Counted from the stretch's first letter, positions 8,597 to 17,379 are shown. The stretch: DNA of 64,000 bases from Nocardia transvalensis (GCF_015477765.1 NZ_JADLQQ010000003.1:372001-436000); one strand, 5' to 3'. The notes: generated by a model from the letters alone, not told the origin. Translations and numbers: made by a program.

Positions 8597-9591
8597 TGAC
8601 CACGATCAGGAAACGTTTCAACGCCAACCGCTACTTCTGGCTCGGCATCATCGGCGTGGTGGTGATCGTCGTGCTGTTGATCGCCTCCAGTAGCTACAAG
8701 AAGCTGGGCGTCGGAACCAGCGACATCAAGGCCGAATTCGCGCAGACCGCCGGTGTGAAGGTCGGCGACAAGGTCGACGTCGCCGGTGTGCAGGTCGGCC
8801 AGGTCTCGGGCGCCGAACTCGAGGGCGACCACGTGCTGCTCACGTTGCAGGTCAGCAACGATGTGAAACTCGGCCCGGACGCCAAGGCGTCGATCAAGAT
8901 GGCGACGCTGCTCGGTGCCCGCTACGTCGACCTGGAACCGGGCGACGGATCGGGTCTGAAGGGCAACCGTATTCCCAAGAACAACACGGCCGTTCCGTAC
9001 AACCTGGCCGATGTGGTGCAGATCGGCACGCCGAAGTTCGAGGCCCTCGACACCAAGAAGCTGACCGAATCGCTCGAGGTGCTCGGCGATCAGATCAACG
9101 GCTCGCCACAGCTCACCGCGCAGGCGCTCGACAGCGTCGGCGCACTGGCCAAGACCATCAACGACCGCCGCGATCAGGTCGATTCGCTGCTGAAGGACCT
9201 GGACCGGGTCACCAAGATCCTCGGCGACAACCGCAACAGCGTGCTGCTGGTGATCACCCAGGGCGAGGCCATCGCCAACCGGGTCATGGAGCGGCAGGCG
9301 CTGCTGCGCCAGCTGCTCGACAATGTGGCGGCGCTGACCCAGAAGCTGCAGGAGATCGGTGCGGAGAACGACAACCAGTTCGGCCCCACCATCGAGCAGC
9401 TCAACACCATCTCCGAGGGTTTGCAGAAGAACAGGGACAATCTGGAGCGGTTGCTGCAGATCATGCCGGTGTCGTTGCGCTACTTCAACAATGCCCTCGG
9501 CAACGGCCCGTACGGTGAGGTCGGTCTGCCGTGGCTGTTCCCGGACAACTGGTTGTGCTTTGCCCGCGTCGTCGAGGGGTGCCAGGGATGA
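8593..9591 (+). CDS. mceC: MceC, Mce importer subunit
   Basis: A 332-residue Mce-family protein: membrane anchor at about residues 14-36, Mce domain at about 43-120 (TAGVKVGDKVDVAGVQVGQV), then an extended amphipathic helical region. Of the possible starts, ATG 8593 is chosen because it overlaps the mceB stop as ATGA, the rule in this operon; ATG 8596 is the next codon. The stop codon overlaps the ATG of the next gene at 9588. It is shorter than most MceC proteins because it has no proline-rich tail. Confidence 0.88.
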   Translation: MMTTIRKRFNANRYFWLGIIGVVVIVVLLIASSSYKKLGVGTSDIKAEFAQTAGVKVGDKVDVAGVQVGQVSGAELEGDHVLLTLQVSNDVKLGPDAKASIKMATLLGARYVDLEPGDGSGLKGNRIPKNNTAVPYNLADVVQIGTPKFEALDTKKLTESLEVLGDQINGSPQLTAQALDSVGALAKTINDRRDQVDSLLKDLDRVTKILGDNRNSVLLVITQGEAIANRVMERQALLRQLLDNVAALTQKLQEIGAENDNQFGPTIEQLNTISEGLQKNRDNLERLLQIMPVSLRYFNNALGNGPYGEVGLPWLFPDNWLCFARVVEGCQG

Positions 9592-10688
9592 GGCCAGGGA
9601 TGAAACTGATTCGTGCCGTCGAGGCGTTCGTGATCGGTGCCGCCGCGCTCGCCGTGGGCAGCTGCTCGATCATGCCGACCGAGGTGCAGGACGCCGTGGG
9701 CACCACCACGCACATCACCGCCGACTTCCGCAATATCGCGGGCATGTTCGAGGGCAACCCGATCACTGTGCTGGGCCTCGAGGTCGGCAAGGTGGACAAG
9801 ATCGTGCCCAAGGGTCAGTTCGCCGAGGTCCACATGGTCATCAACGGCGATGTGAAGATTCCGAAAGATGTGACGGCGGCGCTGATTTCGCCGTCGATCG
9901 TCACCGACCGCCACATCGAGCTGACGCCGCGATACACCGGCGGCCCCACCCTGCCCGACAAGTCGCATCTGACCGTCGAGCAGACCCGCACGCCGGTCGA
10001 ACTGGACACGATGATCAAGACCATCGATCAGTTCGCCGCCGCCCTGAAGCCCGCGCCGGGCAACAATGTCGGGCCGCTGTCGGGCACGCTGCTCTACGAC
10101 ATGGTCAACGGCCAGGGTGAGAAGATCCGCGACACCCTGAATGCGCTGTCCGGCGCGCTGAAGGTCGGCGTGGACAACAAGGACGCGGTGTCGACCATCA
10201 TCGTGAAGCTCAACGAGCTGACCACCATGCTGTCCGAGAACGACCAGTCGGTGCGCGATTTCAGCAATCGGACCACCCAGCTGTCGCAGCTGCTGGCCGA
10301 ACAGGCGCCCGGCCTGCAGGCCACCCTGGACCAGCTCAACGGCTTCCTGGCCAACACCAGCGGTGCATTCGGGCAGTATCAGGATCAGCTGGCCACCAGC
10401 CTCACCGGCCTGACCGCGGTCACCGATCAGCTGCGTCGCAACGCCGCCGGCGTCACCGAGGTCGTCGATGTGGCCCCGCTGTTCCTGCAGAACCTGGACC
10501 GCTCGGTCAACCGGCAGCACGGGTACATCCGGCTGCACGCGGTCGTGGGCACGGCACTGTCCGGTGAGATCGTGAGCCTGTTCTGCGAACGCATCCAGAT
10601 GAGGTCGGACGGCTGCCGGACCGGCAGGATCGAAGATTTCGGACCCGATCTCGGGTTGACTGCGGCACTGTTGGGATTGACCAAATGA
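9588..10688 (+). CDS. mceD: MceD-position lipoprotein of Mce importer
   Basis: A 366-residue Mce-family protein. The N-terminus has a short signal peptide ending in a lipobox, AVGSC (Cys near residue 23), so the protein is probably lipid-anchored instead of spanning the membrane. The Mce domain follows, with SPSIVTDRHIELTPRYTGGP, a stretch shared with MceD proteins. In classical mce operons only the fifth (E) subunit is a lipoprotein; here both the fourth and the fifth have lipoboxes. ATG 9588 overlaps the mceC stop (ATGA); ATG 9600 is a possible alternative. The stop overlaps mceE at 10685-10688. Confidence 0.85.
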   Translation: MRPGMKLIRAVEAFVIGAAALAVGSCSIMPTEVQDAVGTTTHITADFRNIAGMFEGNPITVLGLEVGKVDKIVPKGQFAEVHMVINGDVKIPKDVTAALISPSIVTDRHIELTPRYTGGPTLPDKSHLTVEQTRTPVELDTMIKTIDQFAAALKPAPGNNVGPLSGTLLYDMVNGQGEKIRDTLNALSGALKVGVDNKDAVSTIIVKLNELTTMLSENDQSVRDFSNRTTQLSQLLAEQAPGLQATLDQLNGFLANTSGAFGQYQDQLATSLTGLTAVTDQLRRNAAGVTEVVDVAPLFLQNLDRSVNRQHGYIRLHAVVGTALSGEIVSLFCERIQMRSDGCRTGRIEDFGPDLGLTAALLGLTK

Positions 10689-11806
10689 CGGGATCGACTG
10701 CACGAGCGCGGTTTTCGGTGCGCACGCGGCGGGCGCTGGTGGCGCTGGCGGCCTCGGTCGGGGTGGCCACGGCGGCGTCGGGCTGCGGCCTGACCGTGGA
10801 GAAGCTGCCGCTGCCCAAGCCGGGCGTGACCGGTGACACCTACACCGTGCACGCGGTCTTCGCCAATGCGCTGAACCTGCCCGATCAGGCAAAGGTCAAG
10901 ATCGGTGGTTCGGACGTCGGGGTGGTCACCCACATCGAAACCAAGAATTTCCAGGCCATCGTGGATCTGACCATCCGCAAGGACATCGAACTGCCGGAGG
11001 GGTCCACCGCGGAACTGCGCCAGGCCACCCCGCTCGGTGACGTTTTCGTCGCGGTGTCCAAACCGAAGACCGAACCGGGCACGCAGCTGTTGAAGAGCGG
11101 TGACACCATCGGCATCGATAAGACCTCGGCCGGCGCCACGGTCGAGGAGCTGCTGCTGTCGATCTCCATGCTGTTCAACGGCGGCGGCGTCGCGGCCCTG
11201 GGCAAGTTGACCTCGGAGCTGGATTCGGTGGTGGGCGGCCGTCCCGACCAGCTGGCCAACCTGATCCGCCAGATGACCAGCGTGACCACCACCCTGCACA
11301 GCAACAGCGAGCGAATCGACAGCACGCTCAACGGGTTCAGCGCGCTGGCCCACACCATCGAGGCGCGGCACAACGAACTGGGCCAGGTGGCCGACACGCT
11401 GCCGGGCATGATCGGCACCATTTCCGAGAACAATAAGCAGATCGGCGATCTGCTGACCAAGGTGTCGACCACCAGTGCCGCCCTCGGCGACTACTCCACC
11501 ACCACCGGCTCGCAGCTGGCCGACCTGCTCGACAACGTGCACAAGCTGATGGACGCGCTGTCGCGCACCGAGAACGATCTCGGCCCCCTGCTGGACGCGT
11601 TCCACGAGATCCGGCCGAAGATCGATAACACGTTCAAGGGCAACTCCCTGGCCAATGCGCTCATCGTCACTTCGCTCAACTCGAGCCTGCTCAGCGATCC
11701 CCCGCAGGGCAAATTCTTCGACCTGCGCGATCTGCACGACATGCAGGGCAGCCTGATCCAAGTGCTGCAGATCGTGTACGCCCGGGTGACGGGAGGCCAC
11801 CGGTGA
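10685..11806 (+). CDS. mceE: MceE lipoprotein of Mce importer
   Basis: A 373-residue Mce-family lipoprotein. The signal peptide carries Arg/Lys residues up to about 18, a short hydrophobic stretch and a lipobox AASGC (Cys near residue 38). The Mce domain (about 55-130) contains VKIGGSDVGVV and the family TPLGDVFVAV strand. The rest is helical and Thr/Ser/Asn-rich. It is coupled upstream by ATGA and downstream by GTGA (11803-11806). MceE is the canonical lipoprotein position in mycobacterial mce operons. Confidence 0.88.
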   Translation: MTGSTARARFSVRTRRALVALAASVGVATAASGCGLTVEKLPLPKPGVTGDTYTVHAVFANALNLPDQAKVKIGGSDVGVVTHIETKNFQAIVDLTIRKDIELPEGSTAELRQATPLGDVFVAVSKPKTEPGTQLLKSGDTIGIDKTSAGATVEELLLSISMLFNGGGVAALGKLTSELDSVVGGRPDQLANLIRQMTSVTTTLHSNSERIDSTLNGFSALAHTIEARHNELGQVADTLPGMIGTISENNKQIGDLLTKVSTTSAALGDYSTTTGSQLADLLDNVHKLMDALSRTENDLGPLLDAFHEIRPKIDNTFKGNSLANALIVTSLNSSLLSDPPQGKFFDLRDLHDMQGSLIQVLQIVYARVTGGHR

Positions 11807-12972
11807 GCTGGCTGACGCGGCACAAGCTGCTGCTGTCGAATCTGGGCCTGGTGCTCGCGCTGGTCCTCGGCGCGACCTACCTCGCGATCACCGTGATGCG
11901 GATCAATCCGCTGCGCGAGTCCTATACCGTCACTGTGAATCTCGATCGTTCCGGCGGTCTGCAGCCGGGCAACGACGTGACCCTGCGCGGCTATCGGGTG
12001 GGCAAGGTGAACTCGATCAGGCTGGCCGATCGGGGCGCCTCGATCGCGGCCGAGGCCGAAATCGACAGCCGCTACCGGATTCCCGTCGACACCACCGTCG
12101 CCGTGCAGGCGCTGTCCGGTGCGGGCGAGCAGTACATCGACTTCCGTCCGCTGACCGACAGCGGTCCGTATCTGGCCGACGGTGCGGTGATCACCTTCGA
12201 TCCGCAGAAGGTGCGCACGCCCACTCCGGTGTGGTCGGTGCTGGACAATTCCAGCGCGTTCTTCGCCCAGATCGATCCGGATCGGTTCAATGTCATCCTG
12301 ACCGAGTTGGACACCGCGCTCAGCGGTGGGCCGGATCAGTTGCGGGACATGATCAATGCGCTGAGTCTGGTGACCGCAGGCCTGGACAACCTGTTGCCGC
12401 AGACCGCCAACCTGCTGGCGAATCTGCGGACGATCGCCTCGACCACCTCCAACGCGCAGCCGGATCTGGGCACCTTGACCCAGAATTCGGGATCGTTGTT
12501 GACCCAGTTCAACAATGCCAACGAGGAGTTGAAGCGGGTGCTCGACAAGGCGCCGGGCCAGATGGAACAGTTGGGTGCGGTGCTGGACAAGACCGCCGAC
12601 CCGATCACCAGCCTGGCCGCCAATTTCGCGGCCATGACCAGGGCGGCGCAGCTGCGCCAGCCCGCGCTGCGTGCGCTGTTCCCGGCCCTGGTGGTGGGCA
12701 GTTCGGCGGCCGGTGTGCCGGCACACGACAACGAGTTCCACACTCTTGCCGACATCTGGCCGCGTCCGTTCTGCCAGTACGCCTCCAAGCCTGTCGCGCC
12801 CTACGTGGTCCAGGACGGTACGTTGCCGAGGTGGAACTACTGCATCAACCCGCCTCCGGACCAGCAGATCCGCGGTTCGGCGAATGCGCCTCGGCCCGAT
12901 GTGCCCAATAATGGCGCCCAAATGCCGGCAGGGGTCGATCCGAACGAACGAACCCTGCCCCCGGTGCGGTGA
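11803..12972 (+). CDS. mceF: MceF, Mce importer subunit
   Basis: A 389-residue Mce-family protein with an N-terminal membrane anchor (about residues 8-29), the Mce domain (about 40-115, motif LQPGNDVTLRGYRVGKV) and a helical region. The C-terminal 90 residues include several cysteines (CQYASK.., YCINPP..) and a Pro-rich end that are common in MceF. GTG 11803 overlaps the mceE stop. A partial hairpin follows the stop (12978-13011), and the Mce-associated gene starts 135 bases downstream, so that gene may be expressed at a lower level. Confidence 0.88.
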   Translation: MSWLTRHKLLLSNLGLVLALVLGATYLAITVMRINPLRESYTVTVNLDRSGGLQPGNDVTLRGYRVGKVNSIRLADRGASIAAEAEIDSRYRIPVDTTVAVQALSGAGEQYIDFRPLTDSGPYLADGAVITFDPQKVRTPTPVWSVLDNSSAFFAQIDPDRFNVILTELDTALSGGPDQLRDMINALSLVTAGLDNLLPQTANLLANLRTIASTTSNAQPDLGTLTQNSGSLLTQFNNANEELKRVLDKAPGQMEQLGAVLDKTADPITSLAANFAAMTRAAQLRQPALRALFPALVVGSSAAGVPAHDNEFHTLADIWPRPFCQYASKPVAPYVVQDGTLPRWNYCINPPPDQQIRGSANAPRPDVPNNGAQMPAGVDPNERTLPPVR

Positions 12973-12977
12973 GAACG

Positions 12978-13011
12978 TGCCCGTCCGGTGGAAACACCAT
13001 CGGAACGGGCA
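12978..13011 (+). terminator. Hairpin between mceF and the Mce-associated gene
   Basis: TGCCCGT and ACGGGCA arms with further CCG/CGG and GTG/CAC pairing and a small bulge surround a GAAA loop. The bulge and lack of U-tract suggest a partial terminator or mRNA stabiliser, not a full stop. Confidence 0.4.
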
Positions 13012-13107
13012 TACTCGCCGAGAGAACCCGTCCGATCCGGGATGCCCCGGACCTATCCGGCTACACGGTGTGCCTCGCGGCGCGCCGGGAAGGTGACAGA
13101 TCGCTTC

Positions 13108-13998
13108 ATGTCCGATGACGACGCTGCCAAGGACAATCCGAATACCGACGCCGCGGCGACCGCGAAAGGCGATCGGCCGCAAGACAGCACCGCCGCGGAC
13201 GTGACGGCCAAATTCGACTCCGAGCAGCCCACGGCGGATGCAGACAAGGCGGATGCAGCCAAGACCGAGGCGGTAAAGCCTGCCGACGAGACGGTGAAGC
13301 TCGAGACTGCCTCTCCGACGCAGACGGCTCCGCCGATCGCCGAGACGAACAGTGCCGAGCGGCCTTCCAAGGGTGGCTCGGGGACGCCCTGGGTGCCGAT
13401 CGCGGCCGCGTTCGTCGCCGGGGTGCTGCTGGTCGCGGCGGTGACCGCGATCGTGGTGTTCTGGAAACAGGCCGACGATCGCGGGAACGAGCTCGATGCC
13501 CGGGATTCGGCGACCCGTGCTGCCTGCGATTTCGGCAGGGCCGTCGGCACTTACGACTCGAAGAATCTCGACCCCTACTTCAAGCAGGTCAACGACCTGT
13601 CTACCGGTGAGTGGGGCCAGTTCTTCAAGGACGCCACCGACACGCTCAAGCAGGCCATGACCAGCGTGCAGGCCCGTTCCAAGCTCGACGAGATCCACTG
13701 TGCGTGGGAGTCGGGCAACGAGAACGAGGCCAATGTGGTGGTGATCCTCACCCAGGAGCAGACCAATGCCGCGGTACCGCAGCCGGACAAGCTGACCCTC
13801 CCGGGTGTCGTCCACCTGGAGAAGAAGGACGGCAAGTGGCTGGTGTCGAAGTTCGACTCCCCGGTCTCCAAGGGCGGCCCGGCCGGACCGATCCCCGGCG
13901 GCGAGGGCCAGCAGCCGGCCCCGGGCACCAACCCCCAGTCCGGCCAGCCCGAGCCCAGCGCCCCCGCCCCGCCCGGCACCACCCAGCCCGGCCGCTGA
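13108..13998 (+). CDS. Mce-associated membrane protein (Mas type)
   Basis: A 296-residue protein laid out like Mas proteins: an acidic, Ala/Asp/Thr-rich cytoplasmic N-terminus (1-90), one membrane helix (about 94-119), and an extracytoplasmic NTF2-like domain (about 125-255) ending in a Pro/Gly-rich tail. Mas proteins lie downstream of mce operons and support transporter assembly or stability. ATG 13108 is chosen; GTG 13093 or further upstream starts are possible. The open reading frame continues after the TGA stop for 57 more codons made of 9-residue repeats (see findings), so either the protein was once longer or the tail is reached by readthrough. Confidence 0.8.
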   Translation: MSDDDAAKDNPNTDAAATAKGDRPQDSTAADVTAKFDSEQPTADADKADAAKTEAVKPADETVKLETASPTQTAPPIAETNSAERPSKGGSGTPWVPIAAAFVAGVLLVAAVTAIVVFWKQADDRGNELDARDSATRAACDFGRAVGTYDSKNLDPYFKQVNDLSTGEWGQFFKDATDTLKQAMTSVQARSKLDEIHCAWESGNENEANVVVILTQEQTNAAVPQPDKLTLPGVVHLEKKDGKWLVSKFDSPVSKGGPAGPIPGGEGQQPAPGTNPQSGQPEPSAPAPPGTTQPGR

Positions 13999-14031
13999 GG
14001 TGCTCCCGGCGAAGAACACGCCGGGAATGAT

Positions 14032-14166
14032 GAGGTGGGCACACAGCCCAGGAGCAGCGAGTTGGGCAGCCCGGCCGGGGACAACAAGTTGGGTGCGCAG
14101 GCCGGGAACAACGAGTTGGGCAGCCCGGCCGGGAACGACGAGGTGGGTATGCAGGCCGGGAGCGAC
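14032..14166 (+). repeat. Five 27-bp tandem repeats downstream of the mce operon
   Basis: Five consecutive 27-base units (14032, 14059, 14086, 14113, 14140) share a core of the form GAGTTGGGCAGCCCGGCCGG followed by GAACRAC. The period is exact and divisible by three. In the frame of the preceding gene the units read as ELGSPAGND-like nonapeptides, and the frame closes with TAG at 14170. The last unit supplies the left arm of the terminator at 14154-14185. Confidence 0.85.
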
Positions 14167-14185
14167 GAGTAGGTCGTTCCCGGCC
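14154..14185. terminator. Bidirectional terminator between mce operon and rnhA
   Basis: GGCCGGGAGCGAC pairs with GTCGTTCCCGGCC over 13 bases (one G-U pair) around a 6-base loop GAGTAG. It lies between convergent genes, one base before the rnhA stop codon. Confidence 0.7.
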
Positions 14186-14782
14186 TCAGAACAGCGTGAG
14201 GGTGTCGGACGTGTCGGGCTTCGCGCGGACTGTCTTGGGCTTTGCCGTGGCCTCTTTCGCTACGGGTGTCACGACTTCGAGGACCGGTGCTGCGGTGTCG
14301 ACAGTCGGTAGGGGTGGCAGGTCGGCGGTTCCGGTGGGGAGTGGGTCCGCGTCCGCCGCGGCGGCGCGGGCGGCCTCACCCGCCAGTTTGTCGGCCTGTT
14401 CGTTGAAGTAGTTGCCGACGTGGCCGCGCACCCAGCGGAACCGGACAGGGCCGGGCCGGGTGGCGATGGCGTGATCGATGTGCTGGACGAGTTCGACGTT
14501 CTTCACCGGGCTGCCGGTGGAGGTGCGCCAGCCGTTGAGCCGCCAGCCGGACAGCCATTCCGAGGCGCATTTGATCGCATAGAGCGAATCGCTCTCGATG
14601 AGCAGCGGTTCCTGATCCGGATGCGCGACGATCGCCTCGAGCACCGCACGCAGCTCGGCGATCTGGTTGGTGCCCACCGCGGCTCCCCCACTTGCCGAGG
14701 TGCCCTGATGATTCACCCACGCCCACCCGATGGCGCCGCCGGGATTTCGAAGGCAGGATCCGTCGGTGCTCACGATGATCAT
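14186..14782 (-). CDS. rnhA: Ribonuclease HI
   Basis: Cleaves the RNA strand of RNA-DNA hybrids in the cytoplasm. The four metal-binding acidic residues of RNase HI are visible: D7 (VSTDGSC), E43 (AELRA), D65 (IESDSLY) and D131 (NEQADKLAG), and the WVRGHVGN motif matches the conserved WVKGHxGH-type substrate loop. The catalytic domain ends near residue 140 and is followed by an Ala/Pro/Thr-rich tail of about 55 residues, longer than in E. coli (155 residues in all). The tail's role is unknown. The gene starts at ATG 14782, 11 bases beyond the end of the SRPBCC gene, and is probably cotranscribed with it. Confidence 0.9.
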   Translation of the reverse strand: MIIVSTDGSCLRNPGGAIGWAWVNHQGTSASGGAAVGTNQIAELRAVLEAIVAHPDQEPLLIESDSLYAIKCASEWLSGWRLNGWRTSTGSPVKNVELVQHIDHAIATRPGPVRFRWVRGHVGNYFNEQADKLAGEAARAAAADADPLPTGTADLPPLPTVDTAAPVLEVVTPVAKEATAKPKTVRAKPDTSDTLTLF

Positions 14783-14793
14783 GGTCGCCTACC

Positions 14794-15309
14794 CTACGCA
14801 ATCCGGCCGACAAGGTCGGTGCCGTGAAAATCCTCGATCTCTCTGCGCAATTGCGATTCGCTGCGCCGCACCACGGAGGTGACCGCCGCGTCGATCACCG
14901 TGCCGCCCATCCGGCCCAGCCATCCGCGCGGCGGGCGGAAATCGACCTCGGCGGTCAGCACCGACCGCGCGTAGCCCAGCGGATCGAAGCGCAGCGTGAG
15001 GATGCCGAGCGTGGCGGGCGGCGGCTCGGAATGCGCAGGCGCCACCTTCCCCGGCCGGCGCCTGCGCAGCGTGTATCCGATGACCGCATTGCGGCGGTAC
15101 TCGGTGATCTCACACTCGACCGTGGTGTGCCACAACCCGAGCCGGACGCTGGCGGCATATACCGCACCCGGCCCGTGGTCGGCGTCGCCGACCGGGTCGA
15201 ATGCTGTGATGCCGACCATCCAGTCCGGCACGAACAGGTGGTTGTCCGTGTACGTGAACGCGATCTCCACCGGAGCCCCGACGTCGCTCGCGTACCTGAT
15301 GTGGCCCAT
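14794..15309 (-). CDS. SRPBCC-family lipid/polyketide-binding-fold protein
   Basis: A 171-residue protein of the START/Bet v1-like SRPBCC superfamily (polyketide cyclase/dehydrase branch). The usual opening GHIRYASDVGAPVEIAFTYTDNHLFVPDW matches the first strand and two helices of the fold, and the long final helix lies at about 130-165. Such proteins bind hydrophobic ligands in a cavity; the ligand cannot be read from the sequence. No signal peptide is present. ATG 15309 has GGGAG about 7 bases upstream. It lies just before rnhA on the same strand. Confidence 0.75.
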   Translation of the reverse strand: MGHIRYASDVGAPVEIAFTYTDNHLFVPDWMVGITAFDPVGDADHGPGAVYAASVRLGLWHTTVECEITEYRRNAVIGYTLRRRRPGKVAPAHSEPPPATLGILTLRFDPLGYARSVLTAEVDFRPPRGWLGRMGGTVIDAAVTSVVRRSESQLRREIEDFHGTDLVGRIA

Positions 15310-15437
15310 AGGCTTACTCCCTGTTCCACGGCTCCGACAAAAGTACTACAGAAATCCTCTTTATTGAACGGTTTACCTGCGAATAACTCGAGGACTTCGG
15401 CGCGTTGTGCGCATACCGGACGAACAGGGCAAATGGG

Positions 15438-16622
15438 TCAGTCGTCCAATTGGGCGACGATATGCTCGGCGATCGGCAGTGCGGAGGTGGCCGCCGGGGA
15501 GGGTGCGTTGAGAACGTGAATCGAGCGGTCGGTGCGCTCGATCAGGAAGTCGTGCGCCAGCGTTCCATCGGGCAGCACCGCCTGCGCGCGGATGCCCGCC
15601 TCGCGCGGCAACAGGTCGGCAAGCGTCAAATCCGGGCAGTACTTGCGGCATTCGGCCAGATATCCGCGCTTGAACAACGAATTGCGCAGCTCGCGCAGGC
15701 CGGTGCGGACATTGGCCGCGGCAACGCGGTGAAAACCGCGGTAACCCAACACCTCTCGGGCATCCCGCAGATCGACACTGCCCTTGCGGTAGCCCTCCCG
15801 CGCCAGTCCCAGCACCGCATTGGGCCCGACGGTGAGCTCCCCGTCGATGGTGGGGCTCAGGTGCACGCCCAGAAACGGAAGTTCCGGATCCGGAATGGGA
15901 TAGATGAGCGTGGACACCAACCCTTTGCGCGCGGGCGGCAACTGGTAGTACTCACCCCGAAAGGGGACGATACGCAGCCCGACTCGCAGCCCCGCCAACC
16001 GCGCAACCCGATCGGCCTGCAACCCCGCGCACGCGACGAGTCGTCGTGCCCTCCACGACCCCGTGGGACCGGAGACCGTGACCGCATCGGAGGCCTCGTC
16101 GACGGCGGCGACGGGCGCGCCGAGCACGATCTCACCCCCGCCCGCGCGCACCAGGTCGGCCAGGGCCTCGGTGATGCGGGTGTAGTCGACGATGCCGGTG
16201 TCGGGAACGAACAGCGCACCCACACCGGTGACATTCGATTCGCGGCGGGCCAGTTCGGCGGCGTCGAGCAATTCGACATCGACACCGTTGGTGACCGACC
16301 GTTCGTGCAGCGCCAGCATGCGCTCGTACTCCGCGGCATCCGTGGCCACCAGCAGCTTTCCGCACACCTCGTACGGAATGCCGTGCGCCGCGGCGAATTC
16401 CTTGGTCCACCGGGCGCCCCGGCGGCACATCCGCGCCTTGAGGCTGCCCGGGGCATAGTAGATCCCGGAGTGGATCACGCCGCTGTTGTGCCCGGTCTGA
16501 TGTACGGCCAACCGCTCGGCCTTCTCCAGCAGCACCAGGCTCGCCCCGGGCCGGGTCTGCAGGATCCGGTGCGCGGTGGCCACACCCACGATGCCGCCGC
16601 CGATCACGCAGTAGTCGTACAC
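15438..16622 (-). CDS. lhgO: L-2-hydroxyglutarate oxidase
   Basis: FAD-dependent oxidase/dehydrogenase converting L-2-hydroxyglutarate to 2-oxoglutarate and feeding electrons to the membrane quinone pool or oxygen. The N-terminal FAD-binding motif is G8-G-G-I-V-G, followed by HQTGHNSGVIHSGIYY, a strongly conserved LhgO signature, and the ending SPAATSALPIAEHIV is typical of the family. Length 394 residues is normal. The frame is open further upstream, but GTG 16622 places the start exactly at the FAD motif as in relatives. It stands alone, followed by a 128-base gap before the SRPBCC gene. Confidence 0.9.
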   Translation of the reverse strand: MYDYCVIGGGIVGVATAHRILQTRPGASLVLLEKAERLAVHQTGHNSGVIHSGIYYAPGSLKARMCRRGARWTKEFAAAHGIPYEVCGKLLVATDAAEYERMLALHERSVTNGVDVELLDAAELARRESNVTGVGALFVPDTGIVDYTRITEALADLVRAGGGEIVLGAPVAAVDEASDAVTVSGPTGSWRARRLVACAGLQADRVARLAGLRVGLRIVPFRGEYYQLPPARKGLVSTLIYPIPDPELPFLGVHLSPTIDGELTVGPNAVLGLAREGYRKGSVDLRDAREVLGYRGFHRVAAANVRTGLRELRNSLFKRGYLAECRKYCPDLTLADLLPREAGIRAQAVLPDGTLAHDFLIERTDRSIHVLNAPSPAATSALPIAEHIVAQLDD

Positions 16623-16659
16623 GCCTGGCAGTCTCACACACCGGCGACAGCGCCGGGCG

Positions 16660-17379
16660 CTACACCGAGATACCGTCCGCCCGCGTCCGGTCGTCCTGCA
16701 CCGCACCGGTGGGGCGGCTCAGGTGCATCGACTGGTTGCCCAGCATCGGATCGGAGACCGCCACGGTGATTTCGCCGTTGCGGGTGTCGATATCGGTGCG
16801 CAGTTGGCTGACACCGCTCGATCGGGTGGCGGGGTCCGGTTGTTCACCCAGTTGTTCCGACAGGGCGGTCGCGACGGTTGTGAACACATTCGTATCCACC
16901 GACATCGAGATCGAATTCGGCTGGTCCCGAACGACATTCGCGCCGACGTAGGTGTCTCCCGGCAGGCGCAGCCGCAGTGCCGAGGTGTTCGTCTGCGGCA
17001 CTCCGGTCACGGATGCGGTGGCCGGAGCCGGTCGAGCGAGCGGCGGGTCCGGAGCCTCGGGGCGGCGGTCGACGACGGTGACGGGTAGCGCCCGGGTCTC
17101 GGCCACCAGACCCACGGCGCCGGTAACGGGTGCGGCACCGGGCAATTCGTGATCACCAGGCTCGCGGGCGGGCGCGGGGACGTCGGGTGCGAGACCGGGC
17201 AGCGCGAAATCGGTGCCGGGCACATGGCCGGTCTCGGCCATCTGGTTCACGATGTAGGTGCCGGCGGCGACGGTGAGCCCGATACTGGCCATTCCGGCGA
17301 GAACGATGGCGGTGTGCTGGAGGATCTGGGCAGGCCGTCGGGTCGTGCGGCGCTGTGTCGCGGGGTGGTGCGACATCAC
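16660..17379 (-). CDS. Single-helix membrane protein of unknown function
   Basis: A 239-residue protein with a short basic N-terminus, one membrane helix (about residues 24-45), a Pro/Ala-rich linker (about 55-130) and a small C-terminal domain (about 140-225) with regular alternation suggestive of beta strands (SMSVDTNVFTTV, GEITVAVSDPML). The architecture is that of a wall- or envelope-facing protein. I do not recognise the domain. GTG 17379 has AAGGA 7 bases upstream; ATG 17376 is the next codon. Confidence 0.6.
   Translation of the reverse strand: MMSHHPATQRRTTRRPAQILQHTAIVLAGMASIGLTVAAGTYIVNQMAETGHVPGTDFALPGLAPDVPAPAREPGDHELPGAAPVTGAVGLVAETRALPVTVVDRRPEAPDPPLARPAPATASVTGVPQTNTSALRLRLPGDTYVGANVVRDQPNSISMSVDTNVFTTVATALSEQLGEQPDPATRSSGVSQLRTDIDTRNGEITVAVSDPMLGNQSMHLSRPTGAVQDDRTRADGISV

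Noticed and set aside
4335-13998. Naming the operon mce4 outright
   Set aside because: The KstR-like site points to mce4, but the MceA sequence does not resemble Mce4A as I recall it, and the genus carries several mce operons. The class is left open.
14032-14166. CRISPR array
   Set aside because: The 27-bp units follow each other without spacers, and no cas gene is near; it is a tandem repeat.
15310-15437. KstR-like half-sites (GAACGGTTT) before the SRPBCC gene
   Set aside because: The AAC and GTT halves are separated by one base instead of two, so the consensus is not met.
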